Assembly: GCA_949987705.1 (NCBI GenBank) | Contig: OX465281.1 | Location: forward strand, 221,559,978 to 221,623,977 | Direction: 5' to 3' | Length of the DNA stretch: 64,000 nt | DNA from: Thereva unica | Taxonomy: Eukaryota; Arthropoda; Insecta; Diptera; Therevidae | Part shown: positions 21,650 through 30,885 of the stretch, one piece after another | Layout of the letters: the number at the start of each line of letters is the position of its first letter | Position numbering within the stretch: the first letter of the stretch is position 1 | Program-made: the position numbers and the translations under genes | The notes under the pieces: model-generated | What the model saw: only the letters and a program-made list of their open reading frames with translations | Told to the model about the DNA's origin: nothing | Databases searched by the model: none

Positions 21650-24600
21650 CTACACCCTACTTTCGTCATTATTCTGCCGATGAACAATCACGTGGATTCC
21701 TGATGATTTTGAACTATGCACCGAAACAATTCCCGCATCCTCCGAATTCATAAGCTGGAATCCGCTGGAGCTGCTGGTGGTTGAACTGCCATTTCTTGAA
21801 TAAAAATCGTCATAAATCTGCAAATCACTTTGGAATTGCTGCGGCGCTATGGGCTCTTCTGAAGTCGGTATGGCAGTTTGAGAAACTGAATTTGGAAAAT
21901 TTGTTTTGATTTTTGGTTTCCTTTGAGAGTATGGACTTTTTTGAACACTTTCAAAACTAGCAATCACTTCAACGCTATCAGAACTGTTGAATTTCTTTTT
22001 GGCAACCTGCTTTAGCAGCGGCCTCGTTCTTAAGTCGTTGGATGAGGACAAGGATATAACGTCGTCTAGAGGCAGCTTTGGTCTTCGCTTGCTATATGGA
22101 CTGTTCTCACAACTTTGAAAATTTGCGATTTTTTCGGCACTTTCCAAATTTTGCGCCTTCATAAATGATGCTGGAAAACGGGAATCTTCTGCACTTAAAA
22201 GACGACTAAGGGAATGATTTCTAAGAAAGTCTCCAGTCCTTCTTGTAGCATTTATATTAATTGTCCTTTCATTATCTCTGACAGATAGTAACTCTTCGCT
22301 TCGAAACCGCTGATGATCAAGTATCAAGCCACCATCAGCTTCATCTACGTCACTTTTACCTTTTCGTTTCGATTTTCTTGGCCCCAATTCAACCATCGAT
22401 TTAGAATTCTGTAATCGTGGCATTTGTAAAGCATCTTCATAGCATGGTGGATTTGATTCTCGTGGATCTGGGGCGTTTAGTTGAGCTTCTTGTTCTAACA
22501 TTCGGATATTATCTCGCATTCTGGAAAATTAATAAAGAAATCATTTATTTTTCACCATTATGTATGTGCATTTACTCACATTCTTCTATGCTCTTCCAAA
22601 TTTCGTCTTAAGTCTCTATCGTTATGTCTACGCTTTCGCTTGTCAATATATCGTTTCAGGCATGAGACGAAAAATAGAACAACTGTAAATACTATGATTG
22701 ATACCATTATAACAGTCCAAACTTTCTCAACTGATGCGGTTTTCCCTTCGCTGAACCATGAGCTAAAACAAGCTGATTCCCATCCTTGGCCATAGTATAT
22801 GTCTGGACTTGCACATCGTAAATGCTGTCTATCTTTGACCTGGAATAAAATCAGCATCAGTGTATTATTTATACTGCATTTAAATCTTATCTTATTTTAC
22901 TTATAATAGGGTAGATAAGGGTACCATATGGAATTTCCATCCCACAGAGCTTCCTTACTCAACAAAAAGTTAGAGAGATTTCAACCTAAGATGCATACGA
23001 CAGCAAGAATTCTCTGGTTAGGGGTCGTCCATAAATTACGTGAGGCGTTTAGGGGAGGGAGGGGGTCGAGCCAAATCTCACCAAATCTCACGTGGGGGAG
23101 AGGGGGGTGTCGGCAAATATCACGTAAATTTTTTTTTAAAGAAACAGTGTAAAATGCCGAGAAAACTGGGTTAAATTAAGTAAAACATGTTTCTCCACTA
23201 AAGACCTCCATTCACTTACAGGCCGCCGGTAGGCAGTGGCCTGTCAGACCAGGTCGACCAGCACGACTAAGCTTGACTCAGTCTAACTGAGGGATGATAC
23301 TTGAGGTACCCGCCAGACAGGCCGTGGCATGCAGGTGAAATCATGACTCTCTACAGTCACACAGGTGAAAACGACTGCTCAGCATAGCTGGTTATTAATT
23401 CAAGCGCAAAAATGTTCATGGCCTCAACGAAAGCTTCAAGGCGTCTCCAGCCTCACGCCGCGCCGTGAACACCCGCAAACAAGCGCGAACGCCAGTGTGG
23501 ATGGTTATAGCTCGCCCCTTGTTTTCTGTTACGAGTGGATGCAGCGTGAATTCTTCCCGTCAATTCACGGCTCGAGAGTGAATAGAAGCTCAAATCTTCA
23601 GGCCCGAACTGACGATAAATTCAAATTTTGTCAGCTTTCTTGAGCTGTAGGCATTCTTGAACTTCAGGCCATACAGTTGGCGGCCGGTGAGTGTATGGTA
23701 ATACTTGGCCTCAAGGCTAAAACTTCCAGGCCACGGCCTGCCGGCGAACTGTGTGTAAATTGGACCCTTAAGATGAGGGTAAGTCCTACACAAAAAAATT
23801 ACTCGATTGTTTCGCGCGACTCGTCGAATGCTGCAGAGTACGAGCCAAGTAACACTGAACCGCGAAAAGGCTATTAGAATTTAGTGCTACAATAAAGTAC
23901 ATGCCGAATTTTAGCGTAATGAAATGTTGAGTGAGTGCTCACGTTTTGGTAGTTGTGTGTCCACCACAAGCGGAAAAGCGAGGAGGGCAAGCAGTCCGAA
24001 TTATCAGTTATCTCAAATAAAATCTTGCACCCAAACCCCCCCTCCCCATTCACACAGATGAACTTTTTACACACCTTTCACTAGATTTCACTACGGTTAC
24101 GTACACGGATTTTATACGCGAGGGCCTTTCCTGCAGTTCTACATTCAAACTCTGTGGTTACGACCGTAATTTTGTATTTTTAATGTAAATACTATGGATT
24201 TTATAAAATTTTGATAAATCTCACGCGAGACTAGGGGGGAGGGGGGGTCGAAAAATCACAAAAATCACCTCACGTAATTTATGGACGGCCCCTTACACCT
24301 TGGCTAAATCATAATTATCTTCACATTAGGGCTTTACGCAGCCAAGGAAGGTCTAGGCAACAATATTTGTCGCTAGATCGACTTTATGTTGAGAACTCGC
24401 AAATAAAAGGCCACTCACTTAGAGAGGCATTTAGAGGCCGCTATAGCAAAAGGAATCCATGGGGAGACGTTATATATGCTCCGTTTTTCTTTTTTAGATG
24501 ATTTTTTTTGGGCATTTAACACGTTGAATGACACGCTAATTTTACATTGATTTCCCGTCTGGCCGCCATAAGTTATTCAAGCCCAGACGGCACCATGCCT

Positions 24601-27600
24601 GGAACATACATATCTGCCGACATGGTGAGTCCTCATATTCTGTAGGAGTGGCGTAATACTCATCAATGAAACCAGATCCAGCCTCATTAGCTGAATGAGA
24701 TTTATCGTTTTGTTCCAAATGGGGACATTATTTTTTGATGAGTAGTTTAAACGCACCGATATATCGATCTTAGCAAATTCGGCATTGAAGGCATTTCCAA
24801 TTGGATATCAAGGAATAAGCCAAGCTACTAACAACAATGGTGAGCTTTTCGACGACTTCTGCAGTTCGCACCAACTCTTGGTAGGTGGAACTAACTTTTT
24901 TCTCAAGAAAATACACAAGGAGACCTGGGTATCGTTTGAAAGAGAAATCAGATAGATCAAGTGCCCGCCCGTCGCAGATGGAAAGCTATTATGGAGGATG
25001 ACAGGAGCTATAGTGGAGAAAACATTTGAAGTAACCACCATGTGGTAGTAGCAACTAATCGTCTCAACCGTACACGGTTTAACATAGACCTTCGGCAGGG
25101 CAAATGCTAAATCCACAACCCCTTTCTGATGAAACAAATAATAAAGAGAAGTGAAGCAACTTGGTAAAAAATAGAAAGAAAGTAGGAGGGTCCTTAAAAA
25201 TAACGCCATCTAACCAATAACGCGAACTAACTTCATCGTAGTGGCTGCGCTGTGGCAAGGTCTTGTTGAAAATAGGTTCTCAGACCTTTTTCATGCATTT
25301 TGGGGTGTGTGATTTTAAAACGCATTTAGCGTGTAAAATCGTGTAGTCACTTTTTACGCCTTTAAGATGTGTTACTTTAACACGCGAAAAGTGTGTAAAT
25401 TTAAAACAATTAATTCGTGTTTTCAACACACCAAATGTGTATTACTAAGTTTTTAAGTGGGGCTTTTTAGCATCGTTTTCATAGAGTTCACCTAGATAAA
25501 TTGTCACCGCATTGACTTGTCTCGCCGCTTTTCTGTTACCGACTGAGTCTACAAAACGGTCTTGAAGCTCTCTGGTATAAAAGCGTTGTTTCTGATATAT
25601 TGGGAGATGTGTATAGGAAGCGAAGTGTGTGAAATTACACAAAATATTCGATTTTCACACGTTCATCAAACGACAAAACGTCTTTAAAATATTATAAGCT
25701 GCATGTGCTTGATTTATACACGTATATCTTTTTATCCGCATTATTTTAACACGCTTATGAAGTGTATAGTGTGTTAAATTCACACCGAAAAACATTCTGG
25801 GGTTTGCAGTGTAGGGGACAATCCAAGACAATCTTTGTTGACATGCTGTAGAATTTATTGGCAAACAGGGCAGCTTGGTGGTCCGAGAAAATAACGCATT
25901 TTGGAGCTCTATCAATAGAAGTCTGGACACCTACCTGGATGGTGAGTACCGCAACTTGAAAAACACCCGAGGATAGTGCCAAGAACCATGGGTATTTTGG
26001 TCCTTGGGCATATACGCCCTGTTCTACAAAATTATCGGTTTAGGGTTTGGTAATCATATTTTGTTAGTTATTTTTAACTTCCCAGTAGAGGAAGTTATTG
26101 TAATCTGTCCGAAAATCGAAATCGAAAATTTCAACGTATTTTCATCTTCCAAGGTCCCAGGAGCAATTTAAGCAAAAAATTGAGAGGAAGTATGTGTGTG
26201 TGTGCGTACGAATGTGGTAATTTTTTCCTGCACGATATCGCGCGAACCAAAACTGATATCGACTTCGTTGTGGTGTCGTTCGAAGCGTATTAACCGAAAT
26301 ATGATCTGAAAAGATTTTCATAAAATTCGGTCGAGCCGTTTTTTTGTTTAAGCGGCGTAAGTGATTTTTGTACCTGCACGATATCGCCCGAACCACGAAA
26401 GATATTGATTTACTTGAGGTGCCGTTCGAAGCGTATTAGCGACAATATAATCTGAAAAGATTTTTATAATATTCGGTCCAGCGGTTTTTTGGTTTAAATG
26501 ACTTAAGTGATTTTTGTACCTGCACGATACCGCGCGAACTAAAAACTATACCGACTTCATTGAGGTGGCGAAAAACATTAATACATCAATTTTATATACA
26601 TTTTCGTCATCCTAGTCTTGTAAGTGCGCACATTTAGTTTGACATTGTAGCGAAAATATTGATAAACAATTGTGACAAATACTCGGTATTATACATATAT
26701 TCTATATTGCCTATTGTTCATTTATTATTAAAATATCCAATCATAATATTCAACATAACATCATACTGGGAAGTTGATCGTGTGGACCGAAAGGGTCGAA
26801 CCCACATCCCAACTAGTTTAATTTTTGATTTTGTGAATAAATATGATTACATAAAGAAGTGTTTGTTTCATTTACCAATACTACCAATGTACGGTTCCAG
26901 AATAAAGCCTCTTTAACATGTGTAACTCTTAAAATAACACTATTTTTTTTATGCGGCATGGTCAAGCTCAGGAATCACCCTTTGTACCACTAGACCATCA
27001 TGTCGTTCAACTCATGGTGCAATGTCAAGTAGCAAGCTTGAGAAAAATAATAGGAAAGATTACGGGTAGTCTGGTGGATGCATAACGAGGAGGTAGTGAG
27101 CATCGCGTTTGAACTACTGGACGTTATATGAGTTCATTAATTTTTTTTAGCGGGTGATTATTTAAATATTCGGTAATTATTCGGCAAACTGACTAAATAT
27201 TCGGCCGAATAAGAACATTAAAAAACACGCCGAATATACCGAATACGAATATTCGGCCGAACATTCGGCGCATCTCTACTATTTATGGTTGGCAACGAAC
27301 GTACTTAAAGAAACCGAAAGCTGAAGTTAAAGAAACTCATAGAGGTGATCAAGCCTATATGATACCATGTATATTCTTTGACTTGCGCACTACTATCTAA
27401 TCTACTATTTTACAGAACTAAACTTTTTCGACGTCTCATATAGATTCAATTAGAAGGGGACTGTATTACTATAGTTAAACAAAGGTAAGGGTATTACACA
27501 AAACACCCTTTTTATATACTTTAAAGCGGTTCTTCGGATTCGATTCCCTGCCAAACACTCTTTTTAAGATAATTGGCTGGTTCGTTTGTCGAACTTATGA

Positions 27601-30600
27601 AGCCATAACTTATAACCGGTATTAAATATGACTTATTCACTCAGCCACTCTTTAAAGGGCGTCCGCAACCTATTTTATTCGGCTTATTGTGTCAACCTCG
27701 GGGCCTCGGTGGTCTAGAGGTAAGGCGCTTGACTACTATCCCAGAGGTCCCGGGTTCGATTCCCGGCGGTGCCACGGTCCCAGCCTTTCCCAATTTCCCA
27801 CCTACATAAATTTCCTTCTTTCTTCTCCTCTCTTTACATTCCTGATTCCTCCTGTCATAGCCTTCGCTGGTCTTTCCCCGCTCCACCAAGCACATGTCAT
27901 CGGTTGGCTGATGAGATTCAACTCGTTTCAGGAGGCATAACACTCCAGCGAGTTGTTTCTCAAATGCCCCAATGCCAGAGTCGCGAAATGGTTGGAAGTA
28001 GGTGGAATAAAAAAAAAATATCGCGGCTAGGTTGTGGCAGCTCCTTCCTACTTCTCTGTCTCTTTCTACTGTCTATCTTCCGGCTAGAGCTGCTGTTCGA
28101 CATTCTATACGAAAAAATAGGTTGTCGAACAGTACAAAGGGGCTTTCCCTAAGACTCTAGTCTATCACATAAAAAAAAAAAAAAAAACTCCGTCGTTAAA
28201 AACCTTCCAGGTTAAGGCTTTTGATATTGCCTGAAATAGATTTCTGATTCATATACCATATATCCTTGGGAGCAGAGAAGTCACGATGAAGGAGACTTGT
28301 TGCTTGCTGTCGCGCGCTCCCGATTAAGTGAAAAGTGGACCGTAAGGAGTTGCTCAGAAGATTTATAAATAATGGCTACGATTCTCACCCCCTATCCTGA
28401 AATTGTGACCAGTCAAAAGCTTTGGCGACTCTCGCCTTCTTCTTATTTTCGAATGACCTTATTCCATAACTTAGGATATGAACCAGGACAGATCCCTACG
28501 GAACTCCGCATGTTGCTCTATACACCGTTGGCCCATCTTCCGATTCACAAGGAAGTGGCCTACTTACTTTCTCTTTTAGGTAAATTACTAACTTACGGTT
28601 TCTTAGGAGGGGCGTTTATCTAACTACCCACCCGGGGCCGACACGATCCGCCGGAACTGGTTGATTTAATCCTTTAGCTTTACAATCGTAAGGAACTGGT
28701 CGACTCAATTCCTGATGAACGATCTGACGTGGCACCTGGCTAAGCTGCTCTAAGGTTCCTGACCGACAATTGATGGGTTTGCCCTTACTCTAGTCAGCCC
28801 ATCGGCAATTTCATTACTAATGTGACCTTCGGGGTCCGGCATCTACATCAACGTAACATTGATATGTTTACTGAGGGATTTAAGAAATACGAGGCAATCC
28901 AGTACAGTCTTCGATGTTAACTTATGGGATTTATTGTACAGCAGGGCAACTTGGCTGTCCGAAAAATGCCGATCTTAGAGCTATTTGGAGCTCTAATAAT
29001 AGAATTCTCGGGACATACCTGAATGGCGAGAACCTCATCTTGAATAAAGTGCCAAGAACTATGGGTATTTTGCTCTTTGGGCCACACACACCAAGTGCTA
29101 CCCTATTAACGGGTTTGCTAAAATTATAATTTTTTTTGTTAAATAGAGCGAATTGATGTCCAACTAACAATACCCATGATACAGAATATACATAGTAATG
29201 TAATGAGTGTGTTAAGCTATTATAAGACACATATCTATGGTACTTACCCTTGTTGGATGGTCAGTTAGATATCTATAAAAGTCATAAAATAGTGGATCTA
29301 AACAATCACATCGCCAAGGATTATCTCCTAACCAAATGTTATTTAGATAAGGATTATATCGAAAGAAGTCTCTTCGGAATGGTGAGGTTATTCGATTCCC
29401 AGATAACTTTAATGTATGCAATTCTGGGAACGCTTGAAACGTTGCATTACGAATTGTTGACAGCCTAAACAATTTACATTTACAATTTATATACAAAAAA
29501 TTTAATAGCTACTTACCTGCACATACTTAAGTCAAGGATCTGTAATGTATCACATATCATACGTGGTGGCAGTTCTGAGAAAAGATTGTATGAAAGATCT
29601 AATTCCAGTAAGTTTTTAGCTCCTTCTAGGGCATTTCGGTCTATTTTTAAGATTTCACATCCACTCAAATTAAGTTTAATTAATGAAGGTGCAATTATTT
29701 TATTAAATTTAGTAATAAAGTTTCTGCTGACATCTAGCATTGTTAATTGTTCATTATCCTTGAATGTGTTGATTTCTATTTTTGATATTGTATTGAACGA
29801 CAAGTCAAGTCGCTTCAGTCCAAGCAGGTTGCTGAATGCTTCTGCTCCTACCACCTGCAGGGCGTTATTAGATAGATCCAAATTTTCCAGCATTTCATTG
29901 TTGGTAAAACTGTTGCTTGTTAATCTTCTAATCATGTTACCTTTCAGGACTAGGTGGTTAAGAGCAGGAAACTCCGACACGTCAATCGAGTCGATGTTGC
30001 AATAAGAGAGATCCAAGCGCTTTACTGAGTCTGATTTAACATATTCGCCCTGGGGTGTTACTAGAGACAACCCAGGATTCCTTGATAGATCTAGTGATTG
30101 CAACTGTGGTAAGTCAACAAAGCTGTCTACTGGCAATGCAACTAAATCGGTAGAACTTAAATCCAAGTTTCTAAGCGTATCTGATTGTAGTGGTGAAAGT
30201 GTTTTTAATGAATTTCCACCTAACATGAGAGTTTCCAAGTGTGGCAAATCCCGCAAAAATTGTTTTCCACTTATTTTTGTTAATTTACAATTCCTTAGGT
30301 CTAAGTATGACAAAGAGTTGCTCCTTAGATAATACCGATCATCAGTTGTGGAAAATCCAGTTAAGGGATTACCTGCCAATGATAGCACCTTTATGTCATT
30401 AACTGGAAGTAATATGCGATGAGGATTTATATCTGACCAAACTGAAATGTTGTTGTTATCCAAAATTAGCCAATGAAGTGTATTAAATCCGCTAAGCGCA
30501 TTTGCTCCTAATCGTGATATCATATTCCCTTGAAGGTTTAACGTTGCTAGACTTTCAATATGACTTAACTCTGATGGAAATTCAGTAAATAAGTTTCCTG

Positions 30601-30781
30601 ATAGATCAAGATTCTCAATTGGTAAGTCGGAAAAATCTGGCAGTTCATGTAATAGTTGTCCAGAGCAATCAGCTGCTAGATGATCCAGTTGCCATGAACA
30701 TTTGCAAGCCGAAGGACAGTTGACACTATTTGCTGGTTTTAGATTGATAAGAAGTGCGGAAATAATAATAAATTTGTCCAT
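21650..30781 (-). CDS. Leucine-rich-repeat single-pass membrane receptor-like protein (870 aa, 4 coding exons)
   Basis: Coding exons on the minus strand: 30781-29517, 29464-29248, 22839-22580, 22520-21650. Each junction has GT-AG ends (donors GTAAGT, GTAAGT, GTGAGT) and the phases join exactly to 870 codons plus stop TAG. Residues 1-20 form a signal peptide; 22-40 a cysteine LRRNT; about 50-465 a long LRR array; 471-518 an LRRCT (C474, C476, C503, C518) that the large intron cuts in two. Residues 535-554 are a transmembrane helix followed by K/R-rich residues. The cytoplasmic tail carries P-P-C-Y (605-608), a PPxY motif that in general binds WW domains, and a repeated S-P-Y-S-x-R-x-P-K motif (721-729, 776-784). 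It is a cell-surface LRR protein; ligand and orthologue are not recognised. An upstream splice acceptor just 5' of the ATG (exon from 30802) implies a separate 5' leader exon. Confidence 0.9.
23021..24292 (+). mobile_element. 1.3-kb TTA-flanked TIR element, copy 1
   Basis: Terminal inverted repeats GGGGTCGTCCATAAATTACG and its complement at the right end, flanked by TTA on both sides (23018-23020, 24293-24295). Just inside are G-rich GGGGGTCGA tracts facing each other and CTCACGTAATTT motifs. The interior has G/C-rich AGGCC inverted sub-repeats. A second copy in the same orientation is at 61530-62876 and internal fragments lie at 33545-34085 and 35580-36010. The 3-bp TTA duplication fits PIF/Harbinger; no transposase is present. 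Confidence 0.75.
24310..24790. other. No gene recognised
   Basis: Contains a small stem CCGTCTGG / CCAGACGG (24556-24590) but no coding or RNA feature. Confidence 0.35.
24795..25265 (+). pseudogene. LINE endonuclease-domain fragment
   Basis: The plus strand at about 24830-24935 reads N-N-N-G-E-L-F-D-D-F-C then G-G-T-N-F-F and I-H-K-E-T-W-V-S, the conserved APE-endonuclease stretch of RTE-like LINEs (compare I-H-K-A-T-W-V-S in the LINE at 30886-33322). A later frame reads H-H-V-V-V-A-T-N-R-L, the H-H-x-L-V catalytic end of that domain. Frameshifts break it and no RT follows. The opposite-strand 133-residue open frame is a shadow of this fragment. Confidence 0.6.
25290..25815. repeat. A/T-rich element with iterated GTGTGTTAAA-type motifs
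   Basis: Motifs such as GTGTGATTTTAAAAC, GTGTTACTTTAACACGC, GTGTGAAATTACAC and GTGTGTTAAATTCACAC occur at least six times, many as near-palindromes in either orientation. The right side ends in CATTCTGGGGTTTGCAGTGT and the left side has CATTTTGGGGTGTG in similar sense. It looks like a non-autonomous DNA element with subterminal repeats, class unknown. Confidence 0.45.
25816..26000 (-). pseudogene. LINE RNase H-domain fragment
   Basis: The minus strand reads V-F-Q-V-A-V-L-T-I-Q-V then C-V-I-F-S-D-H-Q-A-A-L-F-A, the second and third catalytic stretches of LINE-type RNase H. A related fragment in the same orientation lies at 28900-29110. The reading is broken and no RT accompanies it. Confidence 0.55.
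26070..26590 (-). repeat. Inverted copy of the 145-bp-unit element (partner of 611-1130)
   Basis: The order of terminal hairpin (AACTTCCCAGTAGAGGAAGTT), (TG)n tract, then two 145-bp units mirrors 611-1130 on the other strand. The far end TTAATACATC matches the other copy's start, which supports true element boundaries. Confidence 0.65.
26591..26942. other. No gene recognised
   Basis: An 85-residue plus-strand open frame (26659-26916) has no recognisable domain and lies within intron sequence antisense to the LRR gene. Confidence 0.35.
26943..27150 (-). pseudogene. CR1/Jockey-like LINE 3' end fragment
   Basis: Starts with a T run (poly(A) on the minus strand) followed by CCTTTGTACCACTAGACCATCATGTCGT, which parallels the 3' untranslated region at 14280-14350, and breaks off in the last codons of the ORF near 27150. 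A very short 5'-truncated copy. Confidence 0.6.
27155..27286. repeat. ATTCGGCCGAAT-rich element end
   Basis: Overlapping copies of ATTCGGCCGAAT-like palindromes, ending in GCGCATCTCTA. Such arrays terminating in TAGAGATG are common at the ends of certain arthropod DNA elements, probably hAT-like. Only one end is recognisable. Confidence 0.4.
27287..27700. other. No gene recognised
   Basis: Intronic sequence with no repeat partner found. Confidence 0.35.
27701..28187 (+). repeat. tRNA-headed SINE-like element with poly(A) tail
   Basis: The head at 27702-27774 has an A-box-like TGGTCTAGAGG, a perfect B box GGTTCGATTCC, a strong T stem (CCGGG/CCCGG) and a 3' part CGGTGCC-A that pairs at six of seven positions with GGCCTCG. 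The anticodon arm does not close well, so it is a tRNA-derived head rather than a gene. About 260 bp later comes a body (28040-28170) related to 6785-6905 and 12755-12875, and then a tract of 17 A at about 28170-28187. That is the layout of a SINE. Confidence 0.55.
28188..28620. other. No confident gene; probable LINE-derived
   Basis: An 83-residue plus-strand open frame is present, but the adjoining minus-strand RNase H remnant suggests this is its 3' continuation. Nothing is conserved enough to name. Confidence 0.3.
28621..29130 (-). pseudogene. LINE RNase H-domain remnant
   Basis: On the minus strand, frames shift between I-Q-V-C-x-E-N-S-I-I-R-A-P (about 29040-28990) and a stretch near 28840-28780 reading P-D-P-E-G-H-I-S-N-E-I-A-D-G-L-T-R, which corresponds to the G-H-x-G-I-x-G-N-E-x-A-D site of LINE RNase H. 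It resembles the fragment at 25816-26000 and probably comes from the same LINE family. Confidence 0.55.
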
Positions 30782-30802
30782 TGTAGAAAATATTTTCCAG
30801 GT
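30782..30802 (-). other. 5' leader segment and splice acceptor of the LRR gene
   Basis: On the minus strand, CCTTTCAG (a polypyrimidine-AG acceptor) precedes 21 bases of leader and then the ATG at 30781. The first exon and promoter must lie upstream (higher coordinates), possibly beyond the LINE at 30886-33322, which would then be intronic. Confidence 0.55.
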
Positions 30803-30885
30803 CTGAAAGGAAAGATAATTGTTAAATGTGAATCTTCGAAATCAATATAATAAAAAGTTCAAAATTATTTCATTAAAAGAACATC

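Larger units (their letters stand above)
22840..29247 (-). other. 6.4-kb intron of the LRR gene filled with transposon remnants
   Basis: Donor GTAAGT at 29247-29242 and acceptor TTCCAG at 22845-22840 bound an intron that splits the LRRCT domain in phase 0. It contains the TTA-flanked element, LINE endonuclease and RNase H fragments, an inverted copy of the 145-bp repeat, a CR1-like LINE tail and a tRNA-headed repeat. The gene's other visible coding introns are 52 and 57 bp, so this one probably grew by insertion. Confidence 0.8.

Noticed and set aside
24540..24790. piggyBac-like end (CCGTCTGG stem)
   Set aside because: No TTAA flanks and no transposase.
27702..27774. Apparent tRNA gene
   Set aside because: A and B boxes and T stem are good but the anticodon stem does not close and the acceptor stem has a mismatch. 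It is followed by SINE-type body and poly(A).
29586..30005. 139-residue plus-strand frame over the LRR exon
   Set aside because: Antisense shadow of the LRR repeat; L/S-rich because of the complementary codons.
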